A DNA stretch of 64,000 nt from Psychrosphaera saromensis (GTDB taxonomy: Bacteria > Pseudomonadota > Gammaproteobacteria > Enterobacterales > Alteromonadaceae), in assembly GCF_002954545.1 (NCBI RefSeq), contig NZ_MSCH01000003.1, positions 496,001-560,000 on the forward strand, given 5' to 3'. Of the stretch, positions 8,937-17,423 are shown piece after piece. The notes under the pieces were generated by a model, which saw only the letters and a list, made by a program, of their open reading frames with translations, did not search any database and had not been told where the DNA came from. The stretch's first letter is position 1; each line of letters opens with the position of its first letter. The position numbers and the translations under genes were made by a program.

Positions 8937-9249
8937 AACTTAAAAGCTTAAGCCCAACCACACCAGCAAATATTAGGCACAAGCATAAAATTTGCTGAAT
9001 GGATAAAAATTGGTTAAAAAAGTAATGATTAATTATCGATATAGAAGAAGCGCCAACGGCCAACCAGACTAAATAAGCCACGTTAATTGGGATCTCTTTT
9101 AACGCTATTGAAAATAGTATTAAGCTCAATACCATACAAAATACAGCTAAGATGACGTAAGGGATGTTGGTAAAAGATTCAGACTTTTGAATGCCGAGCA
9201 ACCAGCCCGCTTCCAAAATACCTGCAATAAATAAGATAAACCAATACAT
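8935..9249 (-). CDS. gdx: SMR-family guanidinium exporter Gdx (SugE)
   Basis: A 104-residue small multidrug resistance protein with four membrane helices, the normal family length. The first helix carries the essential glutamate in GILEAGWLLG. Later come the KEIPINVAYLVWLAVGA segment and the C-terminal GVVGLKLLS. Both resemble E. coli SugE, now known to export guanidinium by proton antiport. The start is ATG 9249; a longer frame exists but would translate through the riboswitch. Control by a guanidine-II riboswitch (9272-9315) strongly supports the substrate. A terminator overlaps the stop. Confidence 0.93.
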   Translation of the reverse strand: MYWFILFIAGILEAGWLLGIQKSESFTNIPYVILAVFCMVLSLILFSIALKEIPINVAYLVWLAVGASSISIINHYFFNQFLSIQQILCLCLIFAGVVGLKLLS

Positions 9250-9271
9250 ATATAAACGCTCTATTATAAGT

Positions 9272-9315
9272 AGGGGTCGTCCCCTGATAAAATAGAGCGG
9301 TGAGGTCGTCCTCAC
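9272..9315 (-). promoter_or_regulatory. guanidine-II (mini-ykkC) riboswitch
   Basis: Read on the minus strand there are two hairpins, GTGAGG-ACGA-CCTCAC (9315-9300) and GGGG-ACGA-CCCC (9284-9273). They are joined by a 15-nt linker. Two short stems with identical ACGR loops define the guanidine-II class, which turns on translation of guanidinium exporters. The second hairpin ends 23 nt before the gdx ATG, the expected arrangement for controlling ribosome access. Confidence 0.93.
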
Positions 9316-9398
9316 ATCGTTTGATTTTTTATTTTGATAATTGAATGCCACATTGGTAGCGCGGTGATCATAACAAAGATTATATAAAAATAAACAAT

Positions 9399-9935
9399 CT
9401 AACTCTCACATTGATAGTACACAACCTCAGTGTCACCGAGAGGATCTTTATGTAAGGTTTTTTCAATAAAGTGCATGCCAATTTTTTTCATAATATTAAT
9501 AGAGCCTGCATTATCTGAGTCGGCAATTGCGCTAAAATCACCTGAATAACCATTATCAACGAGCCCTTTCTTTACGGCTAATGCAGCTTCTGTGGCGTAG
9601 CCTTTACCCCAACTGCCTTGTTTAAATCGCCAACCTAGCTCTAAGTTATTGAGTTCAGGTGCTTCTGTAAAAAATTCCATTGGACGCACCAAAATCCAAC
9701 CAATATATTGATTGGTTTCAAGCACATTAACTTGCCACAGCCCCCAACCATTTTGTTTATTAGTGAACTTGTTAACCCTTGGCACAAACGTATTAACTAT
9801 GGTCTCCATCGATGTTTTTTTACCGCCGTTAATATAGCGCATCACCTCAACATCTTGGTCTAATTCAAACCAAAGCGGCGCATCTTGCTCAGTCATTAAT
9901 TTAAAGCTTAATCTCGCTGAGTTATTAATTTTCAT
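9399..9935 (-). CDS. GNAT acetyltransferase, RimJ/RimL type
   Basis: About 178 residues, of the Acetyltransf_3 group that often modifies N-terminal or side-chain amines. The acetyl-CoA loop is visible as GSWGKGYATEAALA. It is preceded by NNLELGWRF and followed by AIADSDNAGSINIMKKIGM, the conserved asparagine-rich C-terminal motif. The start may be ATG 9935 or the GTG two codons before it; I chose ATG because AAGG lies about 10 nt upstream. It lies upstream of gdx on the same strand and is divergent from the LysR gene. Its substrate is unknown. Confidence 0.8.
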   Translation of the reverse strand: MKINNSARLSFKLMTEQDAPLWFELDQDVEVMRYINGGKKTSMETIVNTFVPRVNKFTNKQNGWGLWQVNVLETNQYIGWILVRPMEFFTEAPELNNLELGWRFKQGSWGKGYATEAALAVKKGLVDNGYSGDFSAIADSDNAGSINIMKKIGMHFIEKTLHKDPLGDTEVVYYQCES

Positions 9936-10082
9936 TTCCACACGGCCTTACTTAAGACGATTACACTAAAAACATAAATATGCATTTATTGTTTCCATTT
10001 AAGAGTGAATAAAATTACATTTACAGGTTAATCCATTACAATCGTCAAATATACTTTACTCTTCTTTTTATTAGGAGCTTTC

Positions 10083-10985
10083 ATGCCTACCAGTTTTAAG
10101 TCTTTAGAAGGCATTGTTGCGTTTGTTGAAGTCGTTTCCAACGGCAGTTTTACCAAAGCCGCTGAAATAAGCGGACATTCAACGTCTTATATAAGTAAAG
10201 AGATCACTAAGTTAGAAGAGCGATTGGGCGTGCGCTTGCTTAACCGAACTACGCGTTCTTTAAGCCTAACACCTGAAGGCGAGATGTATTACCAGCAATG
10301 CCAACAAATTGTTAGTGATGCAGTAGACGCTGAACAATCCATGACAGGTCAACAACAAAAACCCAAAGGCTTATTGCGCGTAAGCTGCCCAGTTAACTTT
10401 GGCTTATCAAAATTACGTCCCGTTTTAGCCAAGTTCACAAGCCAACATAAAGGCGTGCAGCTAGATTTAGAGTTAAACGATAGAAAAATAGATATGGTCG
10501 CCGAAGGTTATGACGTAATAATAAGAGCGTCTCTTCAACAAGAAGATTCAAGCTTAATTAGCCGACGTTTTATGAAGTCAGAAGTTATTACTGTTGCCTC
10601 GCCTAGCTACCTTAGAAAAAACGGTTTACCGAAAAAGCCAACCGACTTAGCGGTTCATCAAACAATAAGTTACGGCTATGTAAAACAACCTAAACTTTGG
10701 ATGTATATCGACAAAAATGGTCAACCAATTCATGTGAATGTTGATAGCCAAGTGACCACCAACAGCGGCGAGATGAACCTTGCATTATCTATTGCAGGAA
10801 AAGGCATTACCCGCATCCCTAGATTCCATTTAAATGATGAGATCACAGATAATAAACTAGTCGAGCTATTTGAAGACTACCCTCAAATTGATGTAGACAT
10901 ACATTTGGTTTACCCAAGCCGTAAACATATGTCGAGCAAAGTAAGAAGCTTTATTGATTTTGTGATCGCTGAGTTAGGTGATTAA
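10083..10985 (+). CDS. LysR-family transcriptional regulator
   Basis: A 300-residue LysR-type regulator. The N-terminal winged helix-turn-helix spans about residues 5-65 (GSFTKAAEISGHSTSYISKEITKLEERLGVRLLNRT is characteristic when read across). The effector-binding domain runs from about 92 and includes LRVSCPVNFG and YDVIIRASL. GGAG lies 6 nt before the ATG. It is divergent from the GNAT gene, so that gene is a possible target under the usual LysR rule, but nothing in the sequence proves it. Confidence 0.88.
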   Translation: MPTSFKSLEGIVAFVEVVSNGSFTKAAEISGHSTSYISKEITKLEERLGVRLLNRTTRSLSLTPEGEMYYQQCQQIVSDAVDAEQSMTGQQQKPKGLLRVSCPVNFGLSKLRPVLAKFTSQHKGVQLDLELNDRKIDMVAEGYDVIIRASLQQEDSSLISRRFMKSEVITVASPSYLRKNGLPKKPTDLAVHQTISYGYVKQPKLWMYIDKNGQPIHVNVDSQVTTNSGEMNLALSIAGKGITRIPRFHLNDEITDNKLVELFEDYPQIDVDIHLVYPSRKHMSSKVRSFIDFVIAELGD

Positions 10986-11017
10986 ACGTATCAATACTAA
11001 ACAATATTTCTTGATGG

Positions 11018-11464
11018 TTATTTATACACATCTAGTTGATGTAATTCCATAAACGATTCTGGAGAGCTTAAAGCTTTAAAACCAAACTGTTCATAAAGGC
11101 TATGGGCATCACTTGTAGCAAGCACCATACGTCGAATGCCTTGCAGATCAGGATGCTTAATAATGTCTTGCATGATCAACTTACTTAAACCTTTACCTCG
11201 ATGTTCTTTTGATACAAAAACATCAGCTAAGTATGCGAATGTTGCAGAATCCGTAATCATACGAGCAAATGCAACCTGTCTACCGCATTCAGTAAAAACA
11301 CCAAAACAAAGTGAATTATTTATAGCTTTTTCCATTGTATTTAATGGGATGTTTTTAGCCCAGTAAGAGTTAGATATAAAGCCATGTATTGTCGTTAAAT
11401 CCATATCTTTTAAATCTGAACTCGTTTTGTAACCTGCAACCACTGTAAACTCCTTAATAAGCAT
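11018..11464 (-). CDS. GNAT-family N-acetyltransferase
   Basis: A 148-residue acetyltransferase. Motif A is KEHRGKGLSKLIMQDII, binding the acetyl-CoA pyrophosphate. The strand before it is TFAYLADVFV, and the C-terminal motif is SLYEQFGFKAL. The N-terminal part (FISNSYWAKNIPLNTMEKAI) matches a subgroup often annotated simply as GNAT. The substrate is unknown. The gene stands alone, convergent with the LysR gene on its left and divergent from the second LysR gene. Confidence 0.82.
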   Translation of the reverse strand: MLIKEFTVVAGYKTSSDLKDMDLTTIHGFISNSYWAKNIPLNTMEKAINNSLCFGVFTECGRQVAFARMITDSATFAYLADVFVSKEHRGKGLSKLIMQDIIKHPDLQGIRRMVLATSDAHSLYEQFGFKALSSPESFMELHQLDVYK

Positions 11465-11793
11465 GACAGCCTAATATACGAAAATAATGTAATAAGTAAA
11501 AATAATTTCATTATTTCACTTTTGATTTGTTTGTTATCAACAAACAATAACACTTACTTATAATATGACTGTTGTTCTGCATTTATTCCTTGCCCTATTT
11601 TAGTCATCCAATCATTCAACTTTTGTATAAGTTTTGATTTGACATTTGATTGTTCTTTAGCCTTGTGTACACTGTATTTATTAATACTCATGCGTATGCA
11701 CTGCCCTTTATTGATATTGATTTAGCAATATTCTGTATTAATAACGTGCGAAATACGAACAATCAAAATCAACTTACAATATAAGTAAAACTT
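11465..11793. other. divergent intergenic region with a palindrome
   Basis: 329 nt between the GNAT gene and the LysR gene at 11794. It is very AT-rich and has no ORF of note. A 9-bp inverted repeat TTGTTTGTT-ATC-AACAAACAA lies at 11527-11547, without a T run. It could be an operator or a weak terminator. Confidence 0.5.
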
Positions 11794-12720
11794 ATGGATA
11801 AACGTTTAAGACATATTGGTTTATTACGCTGTTTTGATGCCGCAGCTAGGCATCAAAGTTACAGTTTAGCCGCTGAAGAACTGTCAATTTCACAAGCAGC
11901 GGTAAGCCAACAAGTCCGTAATTTTGAAGAACATTTTCAGGTGAAACTGTTTAGTCGAGAAGGGCGCGTTATGCGTTTGACTAAACAAGGTAAGACCTTG
12001 TCTAACTCAGTGACAAAAGCGTTTAGTGAACTATCGTTAGGTTTTGATCGTATCCAAATCGAACCTGAAAACGGTGTATTAACCGTAACCGCGTCTCCGT
12101 CTTTTTGCTCCAGATGGTTGGTACCTAGATTGTGGAAGTTCTCTAGTTTATATCCCGATATTCAGGTACGCGCATTAGCCTCATCCCAATATGAAGATGT
12201 TAGGCATTCAGAAATAGACGTAGCGATTCGTCAAGGTGAAAAGCAAGTTAGTAACGTACATCAGGAAACACTCATCTTAGATCCTATTTTTCCGGTTTGT
12301 TCTCCTAAGGTGTTAGAACAACATGGACTAACAAGCCCAGAACAAATAAACCAATGTTGGTTAGTTGAGGCGATAGATCATACTTGCAGTAAAACCAGTA
12401 ATGGCTTTAACAGCCCTAACGGGTTTAGTTGGAATGATTGGTTTAATTTAGCAGGAATACCCCTGAATGAAGACCATCATAAATGGATGGAAGTAACGAC
12501 ATGGGAAATGGGAATTAATGCCGTATTAAGCGGACATGGCATATTTTTAACTTCAGGCTGCATGGCTCAAGATTTAATAGAATCTGGAGCGTTAGTGAAA
12601 CCTTTTAATATTCAAATTGAACCTGGGTTAAAGTTTTCATTGTTATACGATGAAGAGTCACCAAGGATTGCAAGAATCAAGGTATTCACCGACTGGTTGA
12701 AAAAAGAATTACTTAAATAA
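11794..12720 (+). CDS. LysR-family regulator, GcvA-like
   Basis: A 308-residue LysR protein of the GcvA-like branch. The start GLLRCFDAAARHQSYSLAAEEL and the HTH residues ISQAAVSQQVRNFE are typical of that branch. The effector domain contains LTVTASPSFCSRWLVPRL and the IDVAIRQG strand. Members control amino-acid and other metabolic genes, but no likely target adjoins it. It stands alone after a 329-nt intergenic region, and its own promoter is presumably there. Confidence 0.87.
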   Translation: MDKRLRHIGLLRCFDAAARHQSYSLAAEELSISQAAVSQQVRNFEEHFQVKLFSREGRVMRLTKQGKTLSNSVTKAFSELSLGFDRIQIEPENGVLTVTASPSFCSRWLVPRLWKFSSLYPDIQVRALASSQYEDVRHSEIDVAIRQGEKQVSNVHQETLILDPIFPVCSPKVLEQHGLTSPEQINQCWLVEAIDHTCSKTSNGFNSPNGFSWNDWFNLAGIPLNEDHHKWMEVTTWEMGINAVLSGHGIFLTSGCMAQDLIESGALVKPFNIQIEPGLKFSLLYDEESPRIARIKVFTDWLKKELLK

Positions 12721-12756
12721 ATGTGTAGATTAATAATGATTTCATCCGTTAAATCC

Positions 12757-13128
12757 TTATTCAGACTTTGTTTTGTTAGTGTCTCTCACCCAACCTATGC
12801 TAAGTAAATATCTATTACCTTTAACTACTTTTGACACTTGATGTTGGCAAATATCAGGGCGGAAAAACTTAATTCGCTTAGTTTCAAAAATAGGATTTTG
12901 GCACAAAAACTCTCCGCCTTGCTCTGCACTTTTTAACACTATGTTGAGACGATAATGTTTACCTGATTTTACCTTGTCAGTATGTGGCGTTATCTCACTG
13001 CCTTCTGGGAATCTAAGTAAATAAGTATCAAACTTGATTGGCCACAATGCCCCACACAGTAACATCTTGTCATATCCCGACTTCTGCCGACCTAACTCCC
13101 AACGAAATAATTTACTAAAAAAAGACAT
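12757..13128 (-). CDS. small 2-oxoglutarate/Fe(II) oxygenase-like protein
   Basis: A 123-residue protein with the double-stranded beta-helix metal motif of Fe(II)/2-oxoglutarate dioxygenases. H49-x-D51 (in TPHTDKV) and H96 (CQHQVSKV) would bind iron, and R107 (GNRYLLSIGW) would bind 2-oxoglutarate. It is much shorter than prolyl hydroxylases, but similar stand-alone 120-residue proteins are, to my knowledge, found in marine gammaproteobacteria. The substrate is unknown. It is convergent with the LysR gene, with 36 nt between them. Confidence 0.65.
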   Translation of the reverse strand: MSFFSKLFRWELGRQKSGYDKMLLCGALWPIKFDTYLLRFPEGSEITPHTDKVKSGKHYRLNIVLKSAEQGGEFLCQNPIFETKRIKFFRPDICQHQVSKVVKGNRYLLSIGWVRDTNKTKSE

Positions 13129-13205
13129 ATCACTCCAAAATAATATGGCGAATAAAGTATCTAATTAAAGCTTACTTATGCCGAATTTCATCAACAATTA
13201 ACTTC

Positions 13206-13799
13206 TTACGCATCAACTAGCCAGCCTTGCTCAACCGCATAATCTATTTGCTGACAAACGTATAACCACAAATCTGGTGCTAAACCTTCAAGGAATCTAT
13301 TACGTTTCATCACTTGTGATTTATTTACCTTATGCCTAACCCAACTTCCACCTTCATTTCTCATGTTTTGTAATAGCGGTAAAATACTGTCTATTGCTTT
13401 AGCAAATCTGGCATCTACAGTTTGGGCCTCTTCAAACTCTAACCATAATTGGTTAAACGTTTGGAACTGTTTTTCCGGCAATAAACCAAATAGTCGCTCT
13501 GCGGCTACAATTTCTTTATCTTGTTGATAAGCTAGTGCTTTTTGATCTGAAAATGCAAACATATCACCTGCATCAATTTCTACAATGTCATGAATTAATA
13601 ACATACACATTACACGGGAAATATTAACTTTTTCTGCCGCATACTCATGAAGTATGTGAGCCGTCAAGGTTATGTGCCAACTATGCTCTGCACTATTTTC
13701 GAATCGATTTTTATCTGACTTAACAAGTGCTTGTCGGTAAACCCCTTTCAGTCGGTCTAATTCAATTATAAAGTCTAATTGTTGATTGAGTTCTTGCAT
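13206..13799 (-). CDS. HD-domain phosphohydrolase (YfbR/HDDC2-like)
   Basis: A 197-residue HD-domain protein. Metal ligands are visible as H39 (SAEHSW), H70-D71 (LLIHDIVEIDAGD) and a later Asp in VDARFAKAID. This layout matches the HD_3 group, which includes 5'-deoxynucleotidases such as YfbR. The length and the RLKGVYRQ start fit. Hydrolysis of nucleoside monophosphates is therefore likely, but the exact substrate is not determined. It is monocistronic, with the RDD gene upstream on the same strand after 255 nt. Confidence 0.78.
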   Translation of the reverse strand: MQELNQQLDFIIELDRLKGVYRQALVKSDKNRFENSAEHSWHITLTAHILHEYAAEKVNISRVMCMLLIHDIVEIDAGDMFAFSDQKALAYQQDKEIVAAERLFGLLPEKQFQTFNQLWLEFEEAQTVDARFAKAIDSILPLLQNMRNEGGSWVRHKVNKSQVMKRNRFLEGLAPDLWLYVCQQIDYAVEQGWLVDA

Positions 13800-14022
13800 T
13801 GGTTATCCAAAGTTTGAATTAATGAGTGTCGGCTGTAGTCACGCAAAAGAAGTTAGGGTTTATTTGTGGGAGTTATAGTATTGCTCTGTATTACATCATA
13901 GCCGTTAACGGTAAATCGTTAAGGATTGTAACAATAAAATTAGCCTGCTGCATACCGACTAATAGGAATAGACAATGGAAGTTTTAATGTTCTAAACCTC
14001 AGGCCCCATATTACATTTATTA

Positions 14023-14048
14023 AAGTGGGTTACTTACATAACCCACTT
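14023..14048 (-). terminator. terminator-like hairpin after the RDD gene
   Basis: A 10-bp stem (AAGTGGGTTA with TAACCCACTT) and a 6-nt loop lie directly after the RDD-family stop codon. The U run on the minus strand is weak. Confidence 0.55.
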
Positions 14049-14054
14049 ACATAT

Positions 14055-14675
14055 TTATTCTGCTTTTTCTGCGTCTGTATCGCCATCTACATAACACACT
14101 TTAGTTTTTGCAATGTAGTCATGCAAACAGCGCTTGTCTTTGCCAAAAATAAATAATGGATCGACGAAACCAGCAATAATGCTACCAACACCTGGAATAA
14201 AACTAATGACTTGCATAGGTAACATACGTTTAAGCAAAATTGTAGAGAATGTAGCCTGAGTGCCATCTAGGTTCTCAACTCTTATACCCATATAATGCTT
14301 GCCAATAGTTTGAGCATAATTATAAAGAAGATAACCATGTAAAATTAACAAAATGGTTAAACCATAGAGAAATGATAAAGCCATCACTTCAAAAGTTTCT
14401 TCTTGCAGTTTTTCTAAACCAACATAAAAAATCATAGGTAAACTAACTATAATTGCAATTAGTCCATCAACAATAGCGGCTGCAAATCTATGCCCTCTAG
14501 AAGCTAAATCACCTTCAATTATTGGCGCGCCCTGATTTTCAGGTTGTTGCTGTTTTTGTAAAATTAAATCGTCAATTAATTTGGCTCTTTCAGGATAAAG
14601 ATCTCGGTCAATTGATGCGGCAGAAGAATGTAATTCTTCCAAAGAATAATTAGAAAAATCTACGTTTGAGTCCAT
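14055..14675 (-). CDS. RDD-family membrane protein
   Basis: About 206 residues. The RDD name comes from conserved Arg and Asp residues; here the family signature appears as ASRGHRFAAAIVDGLI before the first membrane helix. Three to four helices follow, with QTIGKHYMGIRVENLDG in the loop and FGKDKRCLHDYIAKTKV near the C-terminus. The N-terminal 60 residues are hydrophilic. The function is unknown; some members affect ion transport. I place the start at ATG 14675, with GGAG about 9 nt upstream. An ATG five codons earlier lacks a binding site. Confidence 0.85.
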   Translation of the reverse strand: MDSNVDFSNYSLEELHSSAASIDRDLYPERAKLIDDLILQKQQQPENQGAPIIEGDLASRGHRFAAAIVDGLIAIIVSLPMIFYVGLEKLQEETFEVMALSFLYGLTILLILHGYLLYNYAQTIGKHYMGIRVENLDGTQATFSTILLKRMLPMQVISFIPGVGSIIAGFVDPLFIFGKDKRCLHDYIAKTKVCYVDGDTDAEKAE

Positions 14676-15075
14676 AAGCGAACACTCCATTGTTTAACGC
14701 CCTATTTATAATTTATAAACCAATCACTAGCGGGCGGATAATCCAGTAATCGGTTACATTTTTCACTCTACAACGCCAGAGAATAACAAAATCACTAACA
14801 AATTTTTACACTGTGACATTTACCAATATAGGTACATACAGCGTAGCGTATTTAAAGAGTCTTACCAATTTGGATAGCTGTAATTTGTTTGAGGCGACTG
14901 ACATTTAGTTTGTTAATCAATTACATTAATTTACATTTACTTGATATTCAATAGATTATTTTAACTCAAGGTAACTATAAATTTAAAAAATGTAAAAAAC
15001 AAAACCTTGCACAATACCTTTAACCCGATAATCTACAGCCACACAAGATTGACTAAACACAAAAGCGAACACACC
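14676..15075. other. divergent intergenic region
   Basis: About 400 nt of AT-rich DNA between the RDD gene and the EamA transporter. It should hold promoters for both. An in-frame extension of the EamA gene back to a TTG at 15007 is possible. I see no RNA gene or repeat. Confidence 0.5.
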
Positions 15076-15951
15076 TTGAGCTGGATATTCTTCACCGTAT
15101 TAGCCGCCTTTATGCAAACCTGGCGCAACGCGTTACAAAGTAAATTAAGCAAACAAGTTAATACTTCTGGTGTGACATTAGCGCGCTTTTTATTTGCCAC
15201 ACCAATAGCCGTTATTTATCTACTTTCTTTGTATTCTTACGAAACTCAAATCATCCCAACGTTTAATCAAACCTATTTGATGTACATAGTCATTGCGTCT
15301 GTTGTGCAAATTTTTGCAACGGCGCTAATGGTTATTTTATTTAAGCAGAGAAACTTTGCGGTTGGAGCTGGTTTAGCCAAAAGTGAAGCTTTAGCTGCGG
15401 GTGTATTAGGCATGTTATTTTTTGGCAGCCAGTTATCTATTTTAGGTTGGCTAGGTATCGCACTTGGTACTTGCGCCGTATTTATTCTAAGTGGATTCAC
15501 CAGTAGAAGTACGCTAAATATAAAAACGGTTTTAATTGGTTTGTCATCAGGAACCTGTTTTGCTCTTACTATGCTATTTGTTCGTGAAGCCAGTTTAGAG
15601 CTTAACGTTCCTTTTCCATACAGCGCAGCTTGGTCGTTAGTTTGGGTGTTATGTATACAAACTGTTTTACTAGGAAGTTATATTTTTTACCGAGAACCGG
15701 AAACCTTTAAGCAACTAAAACAACATCCTAGAATTACCTTAGCTATCAGTTTTACTAGCTGTATTGGCTCAATTGGCTGGTTTAGTGCCGCGGCTTTACA
15801 ATATGTGGCGTATGTTAAAACGGTAGGGCAGATAGAAATACTCTTTACTATTATCCTTTCTGTATTTTGGCTAAAGCAACCCGTTAAGAAGAACGAATTA
15901 GTCGGCTTAACATTAATCTCTATTGCTGCAGTGCTTGTCATGTGGAGCTAG
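15076..15951 (+). CDS. EamA/DMT-family transporter
   Basis: About 291 residues with ten predicted membrane helices in two EamA-like halves. It is a drug/metabolite-type exporter of unknown substrate. The first helix begins SWIFFTVLAAFMQTWRNALQ. Conserved features are GAGLAKSEALAAGVLG in the first half and QYVAYVKTVGQIEILFT in the second. There is no ATG near the start. I prefer TTG 15076, which gives a start at the first helix; TTG 15007 would add 23 hydrophilic residues. The start is uncertain. Confidence 0.8.
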   Translation: MSWIFFTVLAAFMQTWRNALQSKLSKQVNTSGVTLARFLFATPIAVIYLLSLYSYETQIIPTFNQTYLMYIVIASVVQIFATALMVILFKQRNFAVGAGLAKSEALAAGVLGMLFFGSQLSILGWLGIALGTCAVFILSGFTSRSTLNIKTVLIGLSSGTCFALTMLFVREASLELNVPFPYSAAWSLVWVLCIQTVLLGSYIFYREPETFKQLKQHPRITLAISFTSCIGSIGWFSAAALQYVAYVKTVGQIEILFTIILSVFWLKQPVKKNELVGLTLISIAAVLVMWS

Positions 15952-16056
15952 TTTACATATGACAGTTGCGATGTAAGCTACCTATAACAACAGTCTGATT
16001 TTAGTCTCAGTTTCTTATACAATACGCATATAATTTTGTTAATTTGAAATGTTACT

Positions 16057-17295
16057 TTGCAAACGATTAAACAATTACTCTCTGGTGAATTAGCCGGAAC
16101 CATGTCTTTAAAGCTTTCTGAAAATCTGACATCAGTACCTGTAGAAATATTATCTCTGGCCGACACTTTAGAGATTTTAGATTTATCTGGGAATCAGTTA
16201 ACGCACTTGCCAGACTTTCTTACACAGCTGCCTAAACTTAGAATTATTTTTGCCTCTAATAACCTGTTTGAAACCTTGCCTGAAGTATTAGGACAATGTA
16301 AAAACTTGGAAATGGTTGGCTTTAAAGAAAACCAAATTTCTTATGTACCTGAGGCTTCATTACCAGCCAAACTACGTTGGTTAATATTAACTAACAACCA
16401 ACTACAAACGTTACCTGACTCGTTAGGTCAAAGACCTAATTTACAAAAACTAGCGCTAGCTGGAAACAAGCTAACTTGTTTGCCGGCAAGCTTAGTGAAC
16501 TCAAGTAAGCTTGAATTACTGCGAATTTCAGCCAATGAGATGACTGAATTTCCTGAGCAGTTATTATCATTACCTAAACTCGCATGGTTTGCTTTTGCTG
16601 GTAATCCGTTTAGCCAATCAAATGTTGAAATAAAGTCGGTGCCGTTAGTTAAAAAGTCGAGTTACCAGTTACAACAGGTATTGGGACAAGGTGCTTCTGG
16701 TGTTATATCCAAAGCCAAATGGCTGAGTACACAAACTGACTTTCCTGATGAAATTGCAGTTAAAGTATTTAAAGGTGAGATCACCAGCGACGGTTATCCA
16801 GAAGATGAATTACAAGCTTGTTTAAAGGTAAAAACACATCCAAATTTAGTGCAATCTTTAGCGCAAGTTAAAGATGATGGTGAACTTGCTTTGGTTATGG
16901 CTCTTATCCCACACAACTACATAAATTTAGGTTTACCACCAAGCTTTGCAACCTGCACCCGCGATACATTTAGTAAAGGCTTTACCCTGCCAATCACAAA
17001 AATAACTAAAATTGTGCAGCAAATGACAAACGTATTTGAACATTTACATGACGACCAAGTTTGTCATGGTGACTTATATGCGCATAATACTTTGATAGAT
17101 GAAGATGCGAATATCATATTTGGCGACTTTGGCGCAGCAACTATGTATCACATGTTAACTGACTATCAACAACAAGCTATTAAGCAAATAGAACAAAGAG
17201 CCTTGTATTGTTTTATTGATGATCTGCTAACAATTTGTGCTGATAAAGATAAAAAGTCGGAAGATTATGACAACTTAAAAAGTCTAATTTCTTAA
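16057..17295 (+). CDS. leucine-rich-repeat protein kinase
   Basis: A 412-residue fusion. Residues about 18-195 are seven or so leucine-rich repeats (for example LEILDLSGNQLTHLP, LQKLALAGNKLTCLP). Residues about 203-412 are a protein-kinase domain with the glycine loop LGQGASGVISKAKW, the lysine in IAVKVFKGE, the catalytic loop HGDLYAHNTL and the metal motif FGDFGAAT. The start is TTG: the family commonly begins M-x-T-L/I-xx-L-x-S-G-E-L-A-G, matching codons from 16057. It is a predicted eukaryotic-like Ser/Thr kinase with unknown targets. It is monocistronic. Confidence 0.87.
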   Translation: MQTIKQLLSGELAGTMSLKLSENLTSVPVEILSLADTLEILDLSGNQLTHLPDFLTQLPKLRIIFASNNLFETLPEVLGQCKNLEMVGFKENQISYVPEASLPAKLRWLILTNNQLQTLPDSLGQRPNLQKLALAGNKLTCLPASLVNSSKLELLRISANEMTEFPEQLLSLPKLAWFAFAGNPFSQSNVEIKSVPLVKKSSYQLQQVLGQGASGVISKAKWLSTQTDFPDEIAVKVFKGEITSDGYPEDELQACLKVKTHPNLVQSLAQVKDDGELALVMALIPHNYINLGLPPSFATCTRDTFSKGFTLPITKITKIVQQMTNVFEHLHDDQVCHGDLYAHNTLIDEDANIIFGDFGAATMYHMLTDYQQQAIKQIEQRALYCFIDDLLTICADKDKKSEDYDNLKSLIS

Positions 17296-17338
17296 GCCGT
17301 TTTACTTTGCTTAGACGGAGCCTTTAATTTGACGCATA

Positions 17339-17370
17339 AAAAAACGAGCATTAACTAATGCTCGTTTTTT
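17339..17370. terminator. bidirectional intrinsic terminator
   Basis: AAAAAACGAGCATTA pairs with TAATGCTCGTTTTTT, giving an A run before and a T run after. It serves both the LRR-kinase gene and the convergent trhO. Confidence 0.85.
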
Positions 17371-17423
17371 ATTAACAGTCATAACTGAAATAATGTTACT
17401 TCTGCTTGGTTATTTTTAATTTA

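Noticed and set aside
9250-9351. N-terminal extension of the gdx reading frame
   Set aside because: It would be translated through both riboswitch hairpins and adds 34 residues not seen in SMR proteins.
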